From: Agrobacterium pusense
GTDB taxonomy: Bacteria; Pseudomonadota; Alphaproteobacteria; Rhizobiales; Rhizobiaceae
Assembly (NCBI RefSeq): GCF_900102105.1
Contig: NZ_FNBB01000003.1
Location: 1-64,000, forward strand
Direction of reading: 5' to 3'
Length of the DNA stretch: 64,000 nucleotides
Shown: positions 26,482 to 35,287 of the stretch, in pieces
How positions within the stretch are numbered: position 1 is the first letter of the stretch
Layout: the number at the start of each line of letters is the position of its first letter
Program-made: the position numbers and the translations under genes
The notes under the pieces: generated by a model
Databases searched by the model: none
Told to the model about the DNA's origin: nothing
Seen by the model: only the letters and a program-made list of their open reading frames with translations

Positions 26482-27378
26482 ATGGATCGGTTTGAAGCGA
26501 TGTCAGTGCTGCTCGCGGTGGTCGATGCCGGCAGCCTCTCGGCCGGCGCACGGCGATTGCAGGCGCCGCTCGCCACGGTCAGCCGCAAGGTCGCCGACCT
26601 CGAAAAGCATCTTGGAGCCCGTCTGGTACTGCGTACCCGCCGCGGGCTGACCTTGACGGAGGAAGGGCGAAATTACGTCGCCGCTTCCCGGCGTATTCTG
26701 GGGGAACTGGACGCGGCTGAGCGGCAGGCGAGCGGCGATTACGGCGCGCTGCGCGGAGGGCTGCATATGACCGCTCCGATCGCGTTCGGGGAGCGCCACG
26801 TTCTGCCCATAGTGCTCGAATTCCTGAAGGAGCAACCCGAAATCGACATGCGGCTGACGCTGACGGACCGCCAGATAAGTCTGGCGGATGAACCCGTTGA
26901 CGTGGCGCTGCGCATCGGCCATCTGGCCGATAGCGCGCTGATCGCAACCCGTGTCGGTTCGGTCCGTCGGGTCGTCTGCGCCAGTCCTGACTATATCGCC
27001 CGGCGAGGCGTTCCGCTTGATCCCGATGACCTCGCCCGGCACGACGGTATAAGCTTCCAGGGCTTCGCGACCGCGCCCGAAGTTCGTTACCGGCGCGACG
27101 GGACGACCTTCAATGTCGAACCCCGCCCCAGGCTTGCGGTCAACACGACAGAGGCCGCAATTCAGGCAGCCACGTCCGGTATTGGCATCATCCGGGTGCT
27201 CTCCTACCAGGTCGCCGATCAACTGCGTTCCGGCGCCTTACAGGAAATTTTGACCGAGTTCGCACCTGAACCGCTGCCTGTTAATGTCATTCATGGGCCG
27301 GCCGAGCCCTTGTCGATGAAAGTGCGCTGCTTTCTCGACTGGCTCACACCCCGCCTGCGCGAACGGATGGCTCAATGA
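26482..27378 (+). CDS. LysR-family regulator
   Basis: Regulator of 298 residues. ATG 26482 follows GGAAGG (26471-26476); the frame is open far upstream but only by read-through of the antisense of the MBL gene. Winged helix MDRFEAMSVLLAVVDAGSLSAGARRLQAPLATVSRKVADLEKHLGARL, effector domain with the DSALIATRVGSVRRVVCASPDY and GIGIIRVLSYQVAD motifs. Divergent arrangement points to control of the MBL/PPOX pair. Confidence 0.92.
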   Translation: MDRFEAMSVLLAVVDAGSLSAGARRLQAPLATVSRKVADLEKHLGARLVLRTRRGLTLTEEGRNYVAASRRILGELDAAERQASGDYGALRGGLHMTAPIAFGERHVLPIVLEFLKEQPEIDMRLTLTDRQISLADEPVDVALRIGHLADSALIATRVGSVRRVVCASPDYIARRGVPLDPDDLARHDGISFQGFATAPEVRYRRDGTTFNVEPRPRLAVNTTEAAIQAATSGIGIIRVLSYQVADQLRSGALQEILTEFAPEPLPVNVIHGPAEPLSMKVRCFLDWLTPRLRERMAQ

Positions 27379-27445
27379 GGTCCGCTCCGGACCCACGGCC
27401 GATTTGCTTCATTTCTGCAGCCAACCGAGCGCAAGGTCGCCTGCC

Positions 27446-27820
27446 TCATGTCGTCGGAGGCGTCCGCGCAGTCAGTTTATTTCCATCGGGATCGCGAAGA
27501 TATGCGACGAACGCCCCGTTCGGCCGCGCCGTCGGCGGGCTCTCGATTGCCGTGCCGCCATGCGCGACGCCGGCGGCATGCCAGGCTAAAACATGATCGG
27601 GGGTCGCCGCCGCAATACCGATCGTTCCGCCATTGGCAGCAGTCGCCGGCTTGCCATCGATCGGTTTCGTGATCATGAGCCGCCCACCCTCATGGGCGTA
27701 AATCAGCCGACCTCTTGCATCCATTTCGCCGGGCTTGCCGCCCAGAGCGACAAAGACGGCATCGTAGAATTTCCTGGCCCGCTCCAGGTCGTTGCTGCCG
27801 ATCATGACGTGGGTGAACAT
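27446..27820 (-). CDS. VOC-family (glyoxalase-like) protein
   Basis: Protein of 124 residues with the paired beta-alpha-beta-beta-beta units of the VOC superfamily: FTHVMIGSNDLERARKFYDAVFVALG at the N-terminus and AFVAYLRDPDGNKLTA at the C-terminus. Possible metal ligands are the His near residue 4 and a later acidic residue, but the usual Glu at the end is Lys/Leu-rich, so activity is unclear. It lies between a LysR gene and an AraC gene; GGAGAGGAGA-like sequence precedes the start. Confidence 0.8.
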   Translation of the reverse strand: MFTHVMIGSNDLERARKFYDAVFVALGGKPGEMDARGRLIYAHEGGRLMITKPIDGKPATAANGGTIGIAAATPDHVLAWHAAGVAHGGTAIESPPTARPNGAFVAYLRDPDGNKLTARTPPTT

Positions 27821-27859
27821 GTTTTGTCTCCTCTCAGGTGTGGCGGTGTTTTCTGACGT

Positions 27860-28666
27860 TCAGCGGTCGAAATTTCCCAGATATCGGGCAGGTGATGTAC
27901 CAAGCGCCTTCTTGAACATGGTTATGAACGCAGACACGGATTGATATCCAAGATCGCCCGAAACCTGCTGCACCGTTGCCCCCGCGGCAAGGCTTCGGAT
28001 AGCGACAATCACCTGCAATTGTTGTCGCCAGCGGCCGAAGGTCAGGCCAGTCTCGTTTTGGACGAGGCGGGCAAGCGAATTCTCGCTCATCGCCATTCGT
28101 TTTGCCCATTGTGCCATCGTACTACGGTCGGATGGATCTTCCGCCAGTTCCGATGCAATGCGTGCAAGCCGGGGCTCATCCGTCAGCGGCAGATGAAGAT
28201 GCTCAACCGGCATCCGCGACAAGGCCGACAGAAGCAGCGTTGCCATGACTTCCGAGTCAGCAGTCGCCACAGCGGACTGGTCGGCCATCTCGATGATCAA
28301 CTCTCTGACGAGCGGGGACAGGGAAAGCGTGCAGCACCGGTTCGGCAGATCGGCGGCCCCCGGCTCGATGAACAGGAAGAACAAACGCGCGTTGGCGGTC
28401 GCCACATTGCTGTGACGCATGCCTCCTGGAACCCAGACGCCACAATGAGGCGGAACCATCCACATGCCGCTTGGGACGCGACATGTCACGCCTCCCCGCA
28501 GGGGCATAACAAGCTGGCCTTTGCGGTGCTGGTGTTCCGGAGCCTCGCGTTCGTTCTGCGACACGTCGATTCTCACAGCGCGAGCGCGGGACGAGGAGCT
28601 TTCGAGATCATGGTCGGCGAGGGCACCGGACAGGGATATAGGCGTCTGGTGGTATTTAGTGATCAT
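27860..28666 (-). CDS. AraC-family regulator with cupin domain
   Basis: Regulator of 268 residues. An N-terminal cupin (EHQHRKGQLVMPLRGGVTCRVPSGMWMVPPHCGVWVPGGMRHSN) precedes a C-terminal AraC double helix-turn-helix (MAMSENSLARLVQNETGLTFGRWRQQLQ and VSGDLGYQSVSAFITMFKKALGTSPARYL). Of the YdeC/YqhC-like group. It runs in the same direction as the VOC gene and is divergent from the gene at 28740, which begins an efflux operon and may be its target. Confidence 0.9.
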   Translation of the reverse strand: MITKYHQTPISLSGALADHDLESSSSRARAVRIDVSQNEREAPEHQHRKGQLVMPLRGGVTCRVPSGMWMVPPHCGVWVPGGMRHSNVATANARLFFLFIEPGAADLPNRCCTLSLSPLVRELIIEMADQSAVATADSEVMATLLLSALSRMPVEHLHLPLTDEPRLARIASELAEDPSDRSTMAQWAKRMAMSENSLARLVQNETGLTFGRWRQQLQVIVAIRSLAAGATVQQVSGDLGYQSVSAFITMFKKALGTSPARYLGNFDR

Positions 28667-28739
28667 TAGAGAGAATATCTAAATTCTTCTTCCGGTTTTG
28701 TCGATAGGGTCATCCGGAAAGATGCTGGAGAAGAAGATT

Positions 28740-29111
28740 ATGGCACTTCAAAAATATGACGACCGCTGGTGGTCGGATATTATCCGGACTGAAATTCGTC
28801 TTCCCCTGAAAGGTCCTCGCGGGTTCTGCGTCCTTCTCCCGTTACGACCCAGGGCAAGGTTGGCCCGCGCTACGGTGCTGAAAAGGATGACAGACGGGCT
28901 CGTTTCGAAAGTCCGAGCGCTCGTTGCCCGCCATCCACCGGTCATGTCGACCGGTGTGTCCGCCGACCCGGCCGAAGCCTATCTGCACGCCTGCCTTGCA
29001 GTACCCTTCTTTTGTTATGTGTCGCCAGCGACTTATGGCCTCGCAGACGAGATCACCAGCAATAAACAAGGCATTGAGCGCAGCGCCCCCGCACCGGAGG
29101 ATGCGGTGTGA
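28740..29111 (+). CDS. Unrecognised protein ahead of the FUSC gene
   Basis: Predicted product of 123 residues from ATG 28740, preceded by GGAGAAG; an earlier ATG at 28722 is possible. Basic N-terminal half (RTEIRLPLKGPRGFCVLLPLRPRARLARATVLKRM) then VVP-like FFCYVSPATYGLADE near the end. No known domain or membrane segment. It overlaps the start of the FUSC gene by 4 bp (GTGA), which argues that it is translated and coupled to it. Function unknown. Confidence 0.45.
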   Translation: MALQKYDDRWWSDIIRTEIRLPLKGPRGFCVLLPLRPRARLARATVLKRMTDGLVSKVRALVARHPPVMSTGVSADPAEAYLHACLAVPFFCYVSPATYGLADEITSNKQGIERSAPAPEDAV

Positions 29112-31111
29112 GCAGCCGGCCAGTTGTCACCAGCGGGAACGTCATCTTTTCGCTGAAATCATTCCTTGCGGCCATGCTGGCATATCTTGTTGCCATCAGC
29201 TTCGATTTGAACCGACCGTCCTGGGCAGTTGCAACCGTCTATATTGTCGCTCATCCCCTCTCCGGTGCGATATCGTCGAAATCGGTATATCGGCTTCTGG
29301 GCACGGTCATCGGCGGCGGTGCGACGATCCTCATGGTCCCGAACCTGGTGAACGAACCGATATTGCTTTCCGGCGCGATCATCGTATGGGTCTCCGGGTG
29401 CACCTTTGTCAGTCTTCTTGATCGCACACCACGCAGTTATGTTTTCCTGTTAGCCGGCTATACCGTTCTTCTCGCAGGACTGCCGCTCGTCAACGCCCCG
29501 GCAAACACCTTCGACATTGTCGTTTCCCGCACCGAAGAGATCGGGCTCGCGGTCATATGCGCATCGATTGTCAGTCACGTCGTTTTTCCGGTTCACGTGG
29601 GGGCAGCGCTTCTCAACCGGATCGATGGATGGATGGCCAGGGCGCAGAAGCTTTTCGAAGCCACAGCAACCGGCAAAATGGACGAAACCCAAAATCGGAT
29701 GGAACGCCACGCGCTAGCGGGGGAGGCGGCCGATCTGCGGTCGTTCGCGGTGCATCTTCAGTATGACGGATCCAGATACCGAAGCAGAGTGGCGCTGGTG
29801 AAGTCGCTGCAGCACCGAATGGTTTCCTTCCTGCCCCTACTGAGCGAACTGGAGGATTTGCGACGATCGCTGGGGAGGTTGGACCCTGCCTGCCGGGAAA
29901 AGGCATTGGCGATAGTCGCGGAGGCGGATTCGCGTCCGGGAGGCTCCTTCTCCACGATCGGTGCGCTTGCCTTCCCCGCCTCGCTGCCGACATGGGAAAA
30001 ACTCCTCCTTGTCAATTTCGCCCGAGACTTGCGGACTGTTTCTCGGCTCTCTGACGAGTGCCTTACTCTTCGAAAATCCATTGAAGATGAAAACGGAGCA
30101 AGAGGCGCCCGCGCGCCCGACAGAGCGCCCGCACCGCATCGCGAAATCGGAATGGCGTGGCTGTCGTCGGTGGCGGTTGCAGTATGCCTCGTAACATCGC
30201 TCTTCTTCTGGATTGCCACCGGCTGGTCCGACGGAGTTACCTTCGCCCAGATATCCGGTGTCCTTTGCTGCCTCCTTGCCACCATGGACGACCCGGTTCC
30301 TGCCATGCGCAAGTTTGTTAATGTGACGATCGGTGCAGCCATTGCGGCATTCGTCTACGGCTTTGCAGTTCTTCCGGTAATCGACGGGTTTGCATCGCTC
30401 TCTGCTGCTTTGGGGTTGTTTCTGATACCGGCGGGCATATGTCTTGCAGTGCCTTCACTCGCCATTGTCGGCATGGGGCTTTGCATAAACTTTCCCCTTT
30501 TTCTCACCCTTCAGGCATATCCCGCGACAGATTTCGGCACATTCGTGAATGCCGCGGGGGCGACCATACTCGCAATGGTGTGGACGATCACGGTTTGCGG
30601 TCTCTTTCGATCCGTGCGAGTTGAGACAAATGCGAGAAGGCTTCTTTCTGTTGTACGGAAACATGTCGCGAACATCGCCGTTGGTAAACAGACCGACGTT
30701 CTCGCCGCCCATTATCGCATGATTGACGTATCCGGCCTCTTCGCCTCAAGACTGGCGAAACTGCCTCCGGTGTCGGAGGTCGGCGGCTATGATCCGTTAA
30801 GGGATATCCGGGCAGGGCTGCATCTGATTGCAATGCAGGAGCTTTTACCCAAGGTTTCGAACGGTATTCACCTCGCTGCACAACCGGTCTTTCAGGCGGT
30901 CACAATTCTATACCGCGGCCGTGCCGGTAAAGGTGGAAAAATCCTGGAAAGCGCCGTCCGGGCGCTGGATGATCTGATCCTTTCTCCTGCGGCCATCACC
31001 GTGATGGATAACGAACTTCTGCTGCGCGCCGCTGCTCTTCGCCTGTGCATTTCTCCGGACGCTGACGCGCCCGCTCCCCAGATACCCGGGTCTTGGAGGA
31101 AAGCCGCTTGA
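29108..31111 (+). CDS. FUSC-family aromatic acid exporter subunit (AaeB-like)
   Basis: Inner-membrane protein of 667 residues starting at GTG 29108. Two blocks of transmembrane helices are seen, about 15-175 and 350-500, separated by and followed by hydrophilic domains, as in AaeB/FUSC proteins. NRPSWAVATVYIVAHPLSGAISSKSVYRLLGTVIGG is the signature first block. With the adjoining DUF1656 and HlyD-type genes it forms an efflux unit for aromatic carboxylates or similar compounds, driven by proton gradient. Overlaps both neighbours. Confidence 0.9.
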   Translation: MSSRPVVTSGNVIFSLKSFLAAMLAYLVAISFDLNRPSWAVATVYIVAHPLSGAISSKSVYRLLGTVIGGGATILMVPNLVNEPILLSGAIIVWVSGCTFVSLLDRTPRSYVFLLAGYTVLLAGLPLVNAPANTFDIVVSRTEEIGLAVICASIVSHVVFPVHVGAALLNRIDGWMARAQKLFEATATGKMDETQNRMERHALAGEAADLRSFAVHLQYDGSRYRSRVALVKSLQHRMVSFLPLLSELEDLRRSLGRLDPACREKALAIVAEADSRPGGSFSTIGALAFPASLPTWEKLLLVNFARDLRTVSRLSDECLTLRKSIEDENGARGARAPDRAPAPHREIGMAWLSSVAVAVCLVTSLFFWIATGWSDGVTFAQISGVLCCLLATMDDPVPAMRKFVNVTIGAAIAAFVYGFAVLPVIDGFASLSAALGLFLIPAGICLAVPSLAIVGMGLCINFPLFLTLQAYPATDFGTFVNAAGATILAMVWTITVCGLFRSVRVETNARRLLSVVRKHVANIAVGKQTDVLAAHYRMIDVSGLFASRLAKLPPVSEVGGYDPLRDIRAGLHLIAMQELLPKVSNGIHLAAQPVFQAVTILYRGRAGKGGKILESAVRALDDLILSPAAITVMDNELLLRAAALRLCISPDADAPAPQIPGSWRKAA

Positions 31112-31314
31112 AGGAACAGGTCGATCTCTATGGCATTTTTCTGCCCTCGTTCGCAGCGCTCGCACTGTTTGCGTATGCAGGATTTCGTCTTCTCACATCA
31201 CTTCTCGAAAAGATGGGGTTTTACCGGATGGTCTGGCACCGCTCCCTGTTCAACCTTGCGCTTTACATTACCCTTGTCGGCGGATTTTCTGCCGCTATCG
31301 ACTGGTTTCCATGA
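31108..31314 (+). CDS. DUF1656 small membrane protein (AaeX-like)
   Basis: Protein of 68 residues starting at TTG 31108, which overlaps the FUSC stop codon and has GGAGGA seven bases upstream. Sequence VDLYGIFLPSFAALALFAYAGFRLLTSLLEKMGFYRMVWHRSLFNLALYITLVGG shows two transmembrane helices and the DUF1656 WHRSLFNLALY motif. Such proteins accompany FUSC/HlyD exporters; exact role is unknown. Confidence 0.9.
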   Translation: MKEQVDLYGIFLPSFAALALFAYAGFRLLTSLLEKMGFYRMVWHRSLFNLALYITLVGGFSAAIDWFP

Positions 31315-32237
31315 TCATGAAAAATCTGACGTTTACTGCGGGTCGACTGCTTCTCACCTTCTCCATGACGGGATGCGCTGCGGTGCTGGCCTGGCACTTA
31401 TGGTCTTTCTACATGGAGGCACCATGGACGCGTGATGCCCATGTGCGGGCGGATATCATCCGATTGGCACCAGATGTTTCCGGGCCTGTCGCCGAGGTTC
31501 TGGTGTCGGACAATGCACAGGTGGAGAAAGGAACGCCGCTGTTTCGCATCGAAACAGATCGCTTCGAGCTCGCGCTGCGCGAGGCAGAAGCGCAGGTAAC
31601 AGCGACAAGGGCGGCGGCGGAGTTGGCGAAAACCGATTTCGAACGGTATCAACTGCTTGCGTCAAAGGAGGCGGCAAGCCTCAAGGAGCGTCAGTACGCC
31701 GAAAGCCGGATGTATCAGGCAGAGGCCGCCTATCAATCTGCGCTGGTTGCCCGGGATCTGGCAAGGCTCAACCTTGAGCGCACAACGGTCAGGGCACCGG
31801 CATCCGGTGCAATCACCAACTTTTCCCTGCGCAGGGGTAACTATGTCGTTTCCGGCAACGCCGTGGGAGCCTTGGTGGAAGAAGAATCCGTCTATGTCGC
31901 AGGATATTTTGAAGAAACGAAGCTCCCCCGGATTCACATTGGTGATCCGGTAACGATCAGTATCATGGGCGAAGCTCAGTCGGTCACCGGACGTGTTGCA
32001 GGCATTGCCGCGGGCATTGAGGATCGGGAGCGAAGCGATAATGCGGGTTCTCTGGCAAGCGTCGCCCCGACATTCTCATGGGTCCGACTTGCCCAGAGAA
32101 TCCCGGTGCGGATCGAGATCGATGACGCCCCAAAGACGGTTCGGCTCGTTGCGGGAAGGACCGCAACCGTTTCGATCGAGCAGAGGAGTAACCAGGCGGG
32201 ACTTCGTCATCCATCACCCTCCGCAATCACACCCTGA
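31311..32237 (+). CDS. HlyD/EmrA-type membrane fusion protein (AaeA-like)
   Basis: Periplasmic adaptor of 308 residues with one N-terminal anchor (LLLTFSMTGCAAVLAWHLWSFYM). The biotinyl-lipoyl-like segment APWTRDAHVRADIIRLAPDVSGPVAEVLVSDNAQVEKGTPLFRIE is followed by a helical hairpin and the return strand LERTTVRAPASGAITNFSLRRGNYV. Links the FUSC pump to an outer-membrane channel, which is not encoded here. Start overlaps the DUF1656 stop; ATG 31317 is an alternative. Confidence 0.92.
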   Translation: MIMKNLTFTAGRLLLTFSMTGCAAVLAWHLWSFYMEAPWTRDAHVRADIIRLAPDVSGPVAEVLVSDNAQVEKGTPLFRIETDRFELALREAEAQVTATRAAAELAKTDFERYQLLASKEAASLKERQYAESRMYQAEAAYQSALVARDLARLNLERTTVRAPASGAITNFSLRRGNYVVSGNAVGALVEEESVYVAGYFEETKLPRIHIGDPVTISIMGEAQSVTGRVAGIAAGIEDRERSDNAGSLASVAPTFSWVRLAQRIPVRIEIDDAPKTVRLVAGRTATVSIEQRSNQAGLRHPSPSAITP

Positions 32238-32345
32238 TCGCTACCGAAGCCGAGTTTTGAGGGGCCCGCGGTTCCAAGCCACGGCAGGCCGAGATGGAAC
32301 CACTGGTGGCAGAGACCGTTCGTTCCATGATCCAGGGGGAGCGCG

Positions 32346-33206
32346 ATGTTTGAAAATTTCAGGCTGGAAATGATCAATGTCCCGGAAACGACGCTCCGGG
32401 TTCGCCATGGCGGCAAGGGCCCGCCGCTTCTTCTGCTTCACGGACATCCTAGAACACACACAACCTGGCACAAGGTGGCTCCCATTCTGGCCGACAAGTT
32501 CACGGTTGTTTGCCCCGATCTGCGAGGTTTTGGCAAGTCTGGCAAGCCGTCTGACCCCTATGATCATGAAGCGTCGTCAAAGCGGGCCAAGGCTCGTGAC
32601 TGTGTTGCGCTCATGGAACATCTCGGTTTCGACCGGTTCTTTCTGGCCGGCCACGACCGTGGAAGTTACACGGCATTTCGCACCGCGATGGACCACCCGG
32701 CAAGAGTCGAGAAGCTCGCGATCCTCGACGGTGTTCCGATCCTCGAAGCGCTGGAGCGGTGCAATCTTCGCTTTGCACAGCGATGGTGGCACTGGTTCTT
32801 CTTTGCTCAACACGACAAACCCGAGCGGGCCATCCTTGCCGATCCCTTGGCATGGTATGGCGGGAGCGAGGCTTCGATGGGAAAAGAAAACTTCGCGGAC
32901 TTCCGCTCGTCCGTCGAAGACCCCAGGACTGTTCAGGGCATGCTGGGTGATTATCGCGCGGGTATCCACATAGACCATCTCCACGATCTTGATGATCGAA
33001 ATTGCGGAAGAAAGCTGACATGCCCACTTCATGTCCTCTGGTCGCTGCAGGACGATCTGGAAATGTTGTACGGAGATGTCCTGTCGGTATGGCAGCCCTG
33101 GTCAACCCTTCCCGTTTCGGGTCTGGGAATAGACAGCGGACATCACATGGCAGAAGAGGCTCCAGCGGAACTGGCGCGCGAGCTCATCTCGTTTTTCACC
33201 GAATGA
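32346..33206 (+). CDS. Haloacetate-dehalogenase-like alpha/beta hydrolase
   Basis: Hydrolase of 286 residues of the fluoroacetate dehalogenase/epoxide hydrolase group. Visible: oxyanion HGHPRTHTTWH, nucleophile Asp104 in GHDRG, second acid Asp128 (ILDGVP), halide-pocket H149-W150 in RWWHWFFFA, and catalytic His near 266 (GHHMAEEAP). In well-studied fluoroacetate dehalogenases two Arg following the nucleophile hold the carboxylate. Here the first is kept (R105) but the second position is Tyr108. Substrate may therefore differ from haloacetates. About 108 bp after the efflux operon, same strand. Confidence 0.78.
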   Translation: MFENFRLEMINVPETTLRVRHGGKGPPLLLLHGHPRTHTTWHKVAPILADKFTVVCPDLRGFGKSGKPSDPYDHEASSKRAKARDCVALMEHLGFDRFFLAGHDRGSYTAFRTAMDHPARVEKLAILDGVPILEALERCNLRFAQRWWHWFFFAQHDKPERAILADPLAWYGGSEASMGKENFADFRSSVEDPRTVQGMLGDYRAGIHIDHLHDLDDRNCGRKLTCPLHVLWSLQDDLEMLYGDVLSVWQPWSTLPVSGLGIDSGHHMAEEAPAELARELISFFTE

Positions 33207-33316
33207 GGCTGTCGATTTCGTCTGCGCCTTGCTGTGTAGGCGATGGGTATTGTCGCCGGATTTTACCGCCCCGCAGTCGACACCCGAGACCATAGAGTTG
33301 CACCTCTTCCATTCGA

Positions 33317-35287
33317 TCAGGACCGCGACCTCAATCCGGAACGGAGCAGCAGCATAAAGGCGGGCGCGCCTATAATTGCGGTGATGATGCCCGCCGGAAG
33401 TTCGAGTGGCGCGATAATGCTGCGACCGATCGTGTCGGCGAAAGCGAGCATCACAGCGCCGAGCGCCATCGCGACTGGAAGGCTTTTGGCATGGCGCGCC
33501 CCGGTCAGGAGCCGAGCCGCGTGGGGCGCGAGCAAGCCAACGAAACTGACGGCTCCGATGGAAGAAACGGCGATTGCCACCGCGACGGCGGCATAGAGCA
33601 TCGCGTATTTGCTCGCATCTCCCGTCGCGAGGCCCAGTGAGCGGGCTTTTTCGTCCCCAAGTAAAAACGCATCAAGATGACGGCTGAACAACAGGCCGAT
33701 GGCCGACAGGGCGAAGACCCATGGCATCAGTACGACGGCGTCGGCGTAGCCACGGGCGTGCGTCGAGCCGATGAGCCATGAAAGTGCCTGAGCCGTTTGC
33801 AGGCGAGCCTCCACGACGATGATCGTTGCGGCCGCGCCCAGGCTTGCTGCGATTGCGACACCGGCCAGAACGAATTTCTCAGGAGAATATTTCGGCGCCA
33901 GCAACCGGAGCAGCAAGAGCACGGTGATGGCCCCGGCCAGAGCGACCGTCTGGAAAGTTGGCGTTGCGGGTGCAAATCCCAACAGGAGCGCGACGAGGCT
34001 AAACAGCGCTGCTCCCTGTGTAAGGCCCAGCGTCTCCGGCCCACACAGCGGATTGCGCGTCACCGCCTGAAGGACGGTGCCGGCAGCAGCCAGCAATGCA
34101 CCACAGCCAAGTGCCACAAGAAGGCGAGGCGCGCGCAGGTCGAGGTTTCCCGTCACCTCGGCAATCGTCAGTGACAGCCCGTCGCCTGCCGCGAGACTTG
34201 CCGCGATGGCTATCAGGCCCAAGGCGGCAAGCGCTGCCGCGGCAAGTGGCAGGGGCGCTATTCCTACGGGCAAGCCGATTCGGCGCTCCCCCCCGATCTT
34301 TGCCTTCCGGAGCAGGAGCAGCATGGCCGGTGCACCAAGGCAAGCAACCGTAACGCCTGTGGGTATGCTCGTGCCATTGCGCGCGAGGCACTGCGTGACG
34401 ACATCTGCGAGGAGCAGGGTGTTTGCTCCCCAAACCATCGAAAGCGGCAAATGGCGATGATGCCGAATTATACCCAATGCGCGCAAAACATTCGGAACTG
34501 CAAGGCCGATGAAGCCAATCGGCCCTGCGAGGGTAACGGCGGCGCCGCAGAGAAGAACGCCGACGAGCAGACCGAAAAGTATGACGGCCCGTGTCACCCC
34601 GAGACTGGCCGAGGCCTGATCTCCCAGTCCCAGCAAGTCCAGGGCGCGCGCCATCACCATGAGCATCAGGAAAGACAGGAGCACCAAGGGGATTGTCGTG
34701 GTGATCCTGCCCCATCCGGTCTGGTCCAGGATACCGGAGGACCAGAGCAACAGACCGGACGCCCGTTCGTCGGCGAGAAGCACGATGGCCGATGATATGG
34801 CGGAAAAACAAAGTGATACGGCGATACCCGAAAGAGCCAGCCGGCCGGGCGCCGCTTGAAAGCCGCCTGCCAGCGCGAGACATGCAGCTGCGCCGGCGAG
34901 GCCGCCTGCGCTTGTCGCGATGATGGGTGGCAGAGTCAAGGGCAGCAACAAGGTTGATACGACGAGGAAAAGCTGCGCGCCGCTGGTAACGGACAGTATA
35001 TCCGGAGCCGCCAAAGGGTTTCGCAAGACGGTCTGGAGAACCGAACCTGCCAGCGCTAGGGCGGCGCCAGTTGATATTGCTGCGACCATACGGGGCACCC
35101 GGGTCGTTTCCAGAATTGCCTGCGCGAGTGTTTCCGGGGCTGTCGGAAAAAGAAACACGTCCCTCCAGCCCACCAGACTGCTCCCCACTCTGAGTTCCAG
35201 CGCCGCCAGGAGCAGCAAAAGGATCACGCCAACGGGCCAGACAAGAGATGGAGCCAATCGATGAAGGGCGAGGCGAGACAAAGTCAT
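33317..35287 (-). CDS. fhuB: Ferric-hydroxamate ABC permease, fused FhuB
   Basis: Inner-membrane permease of 656 residues made of two FecCD-type halves in tandem, about 1-330 and 340-656, as in FhuB. Each half carries the family features: VGSSLVGWRDVFLFP... then AAISTGAALALAGSVLQTVLRNPLAAPDILSVTSGA in the first, ALGCGALLAAAGTVLQAVTRNPLCGPETLGLTQGA in the second, and the VSFVGLLAPHAARLLTGARH loop near the end. It overlaps fhuC by 4 bp and is last in the AraC-fhuC-fhuB transcript. It imports siderophore-bound Fe(III) from FhuD. Confidence 0.93.
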   Translation of the reverse strand: MTLSRLALHRLAPSLVWPVGVILLLLLAALELRVGSSLVGWRDVFLFPTAPETLAQAILETTRVPRMVAAISTGAALALAGSVLQTVLRNPLAAPDILSVTSGAQLFLVVSTLLLPLTLPPIIATSAGGLAGAAACLALAGGFQAAPGRLALSGIAVSLCFSAISSAIVLLADERASGLLLWSSGILDQTGWGRITTTIPLVLLSFLMLMVMARALDLLGLGDQASASLGVTRAVILFGLLVGVLLCGAAVTLAGPIGFIGLAVPNVLRALGIIRHHRHLPLSMVWGANTLLLADVVTQCLARNGTSIPTGVTVACLGAPAMLLLLRKAKIGGERRIGLPVGIAPLPLAAAALAALGLIAIAASLAAGDGLSLTIAEVTGNLDLRAPRLLVALGCGALLAAAGTVLQAVTRNPLCGPETLGLTQGAALFSLVALLLGFAPATPTFQTVALAGAITVLLLLRLLAPKYSPEKFVLAGVAIAASLGAAATIIVVEARLQTAQALSWLIGSTHARGYADAVVLMPWVFALSAIGLLFSRHLDAFLLGDEKARSLGLATGDASKYAMLYAAVAVAIAVSSIGAVSFVGLLAPHAARLLTGARHAKSLPVAMALGAVMLAFADTIGRSIIAPLELPAGIITAIIGAPAFMLLLRSGLRSRS

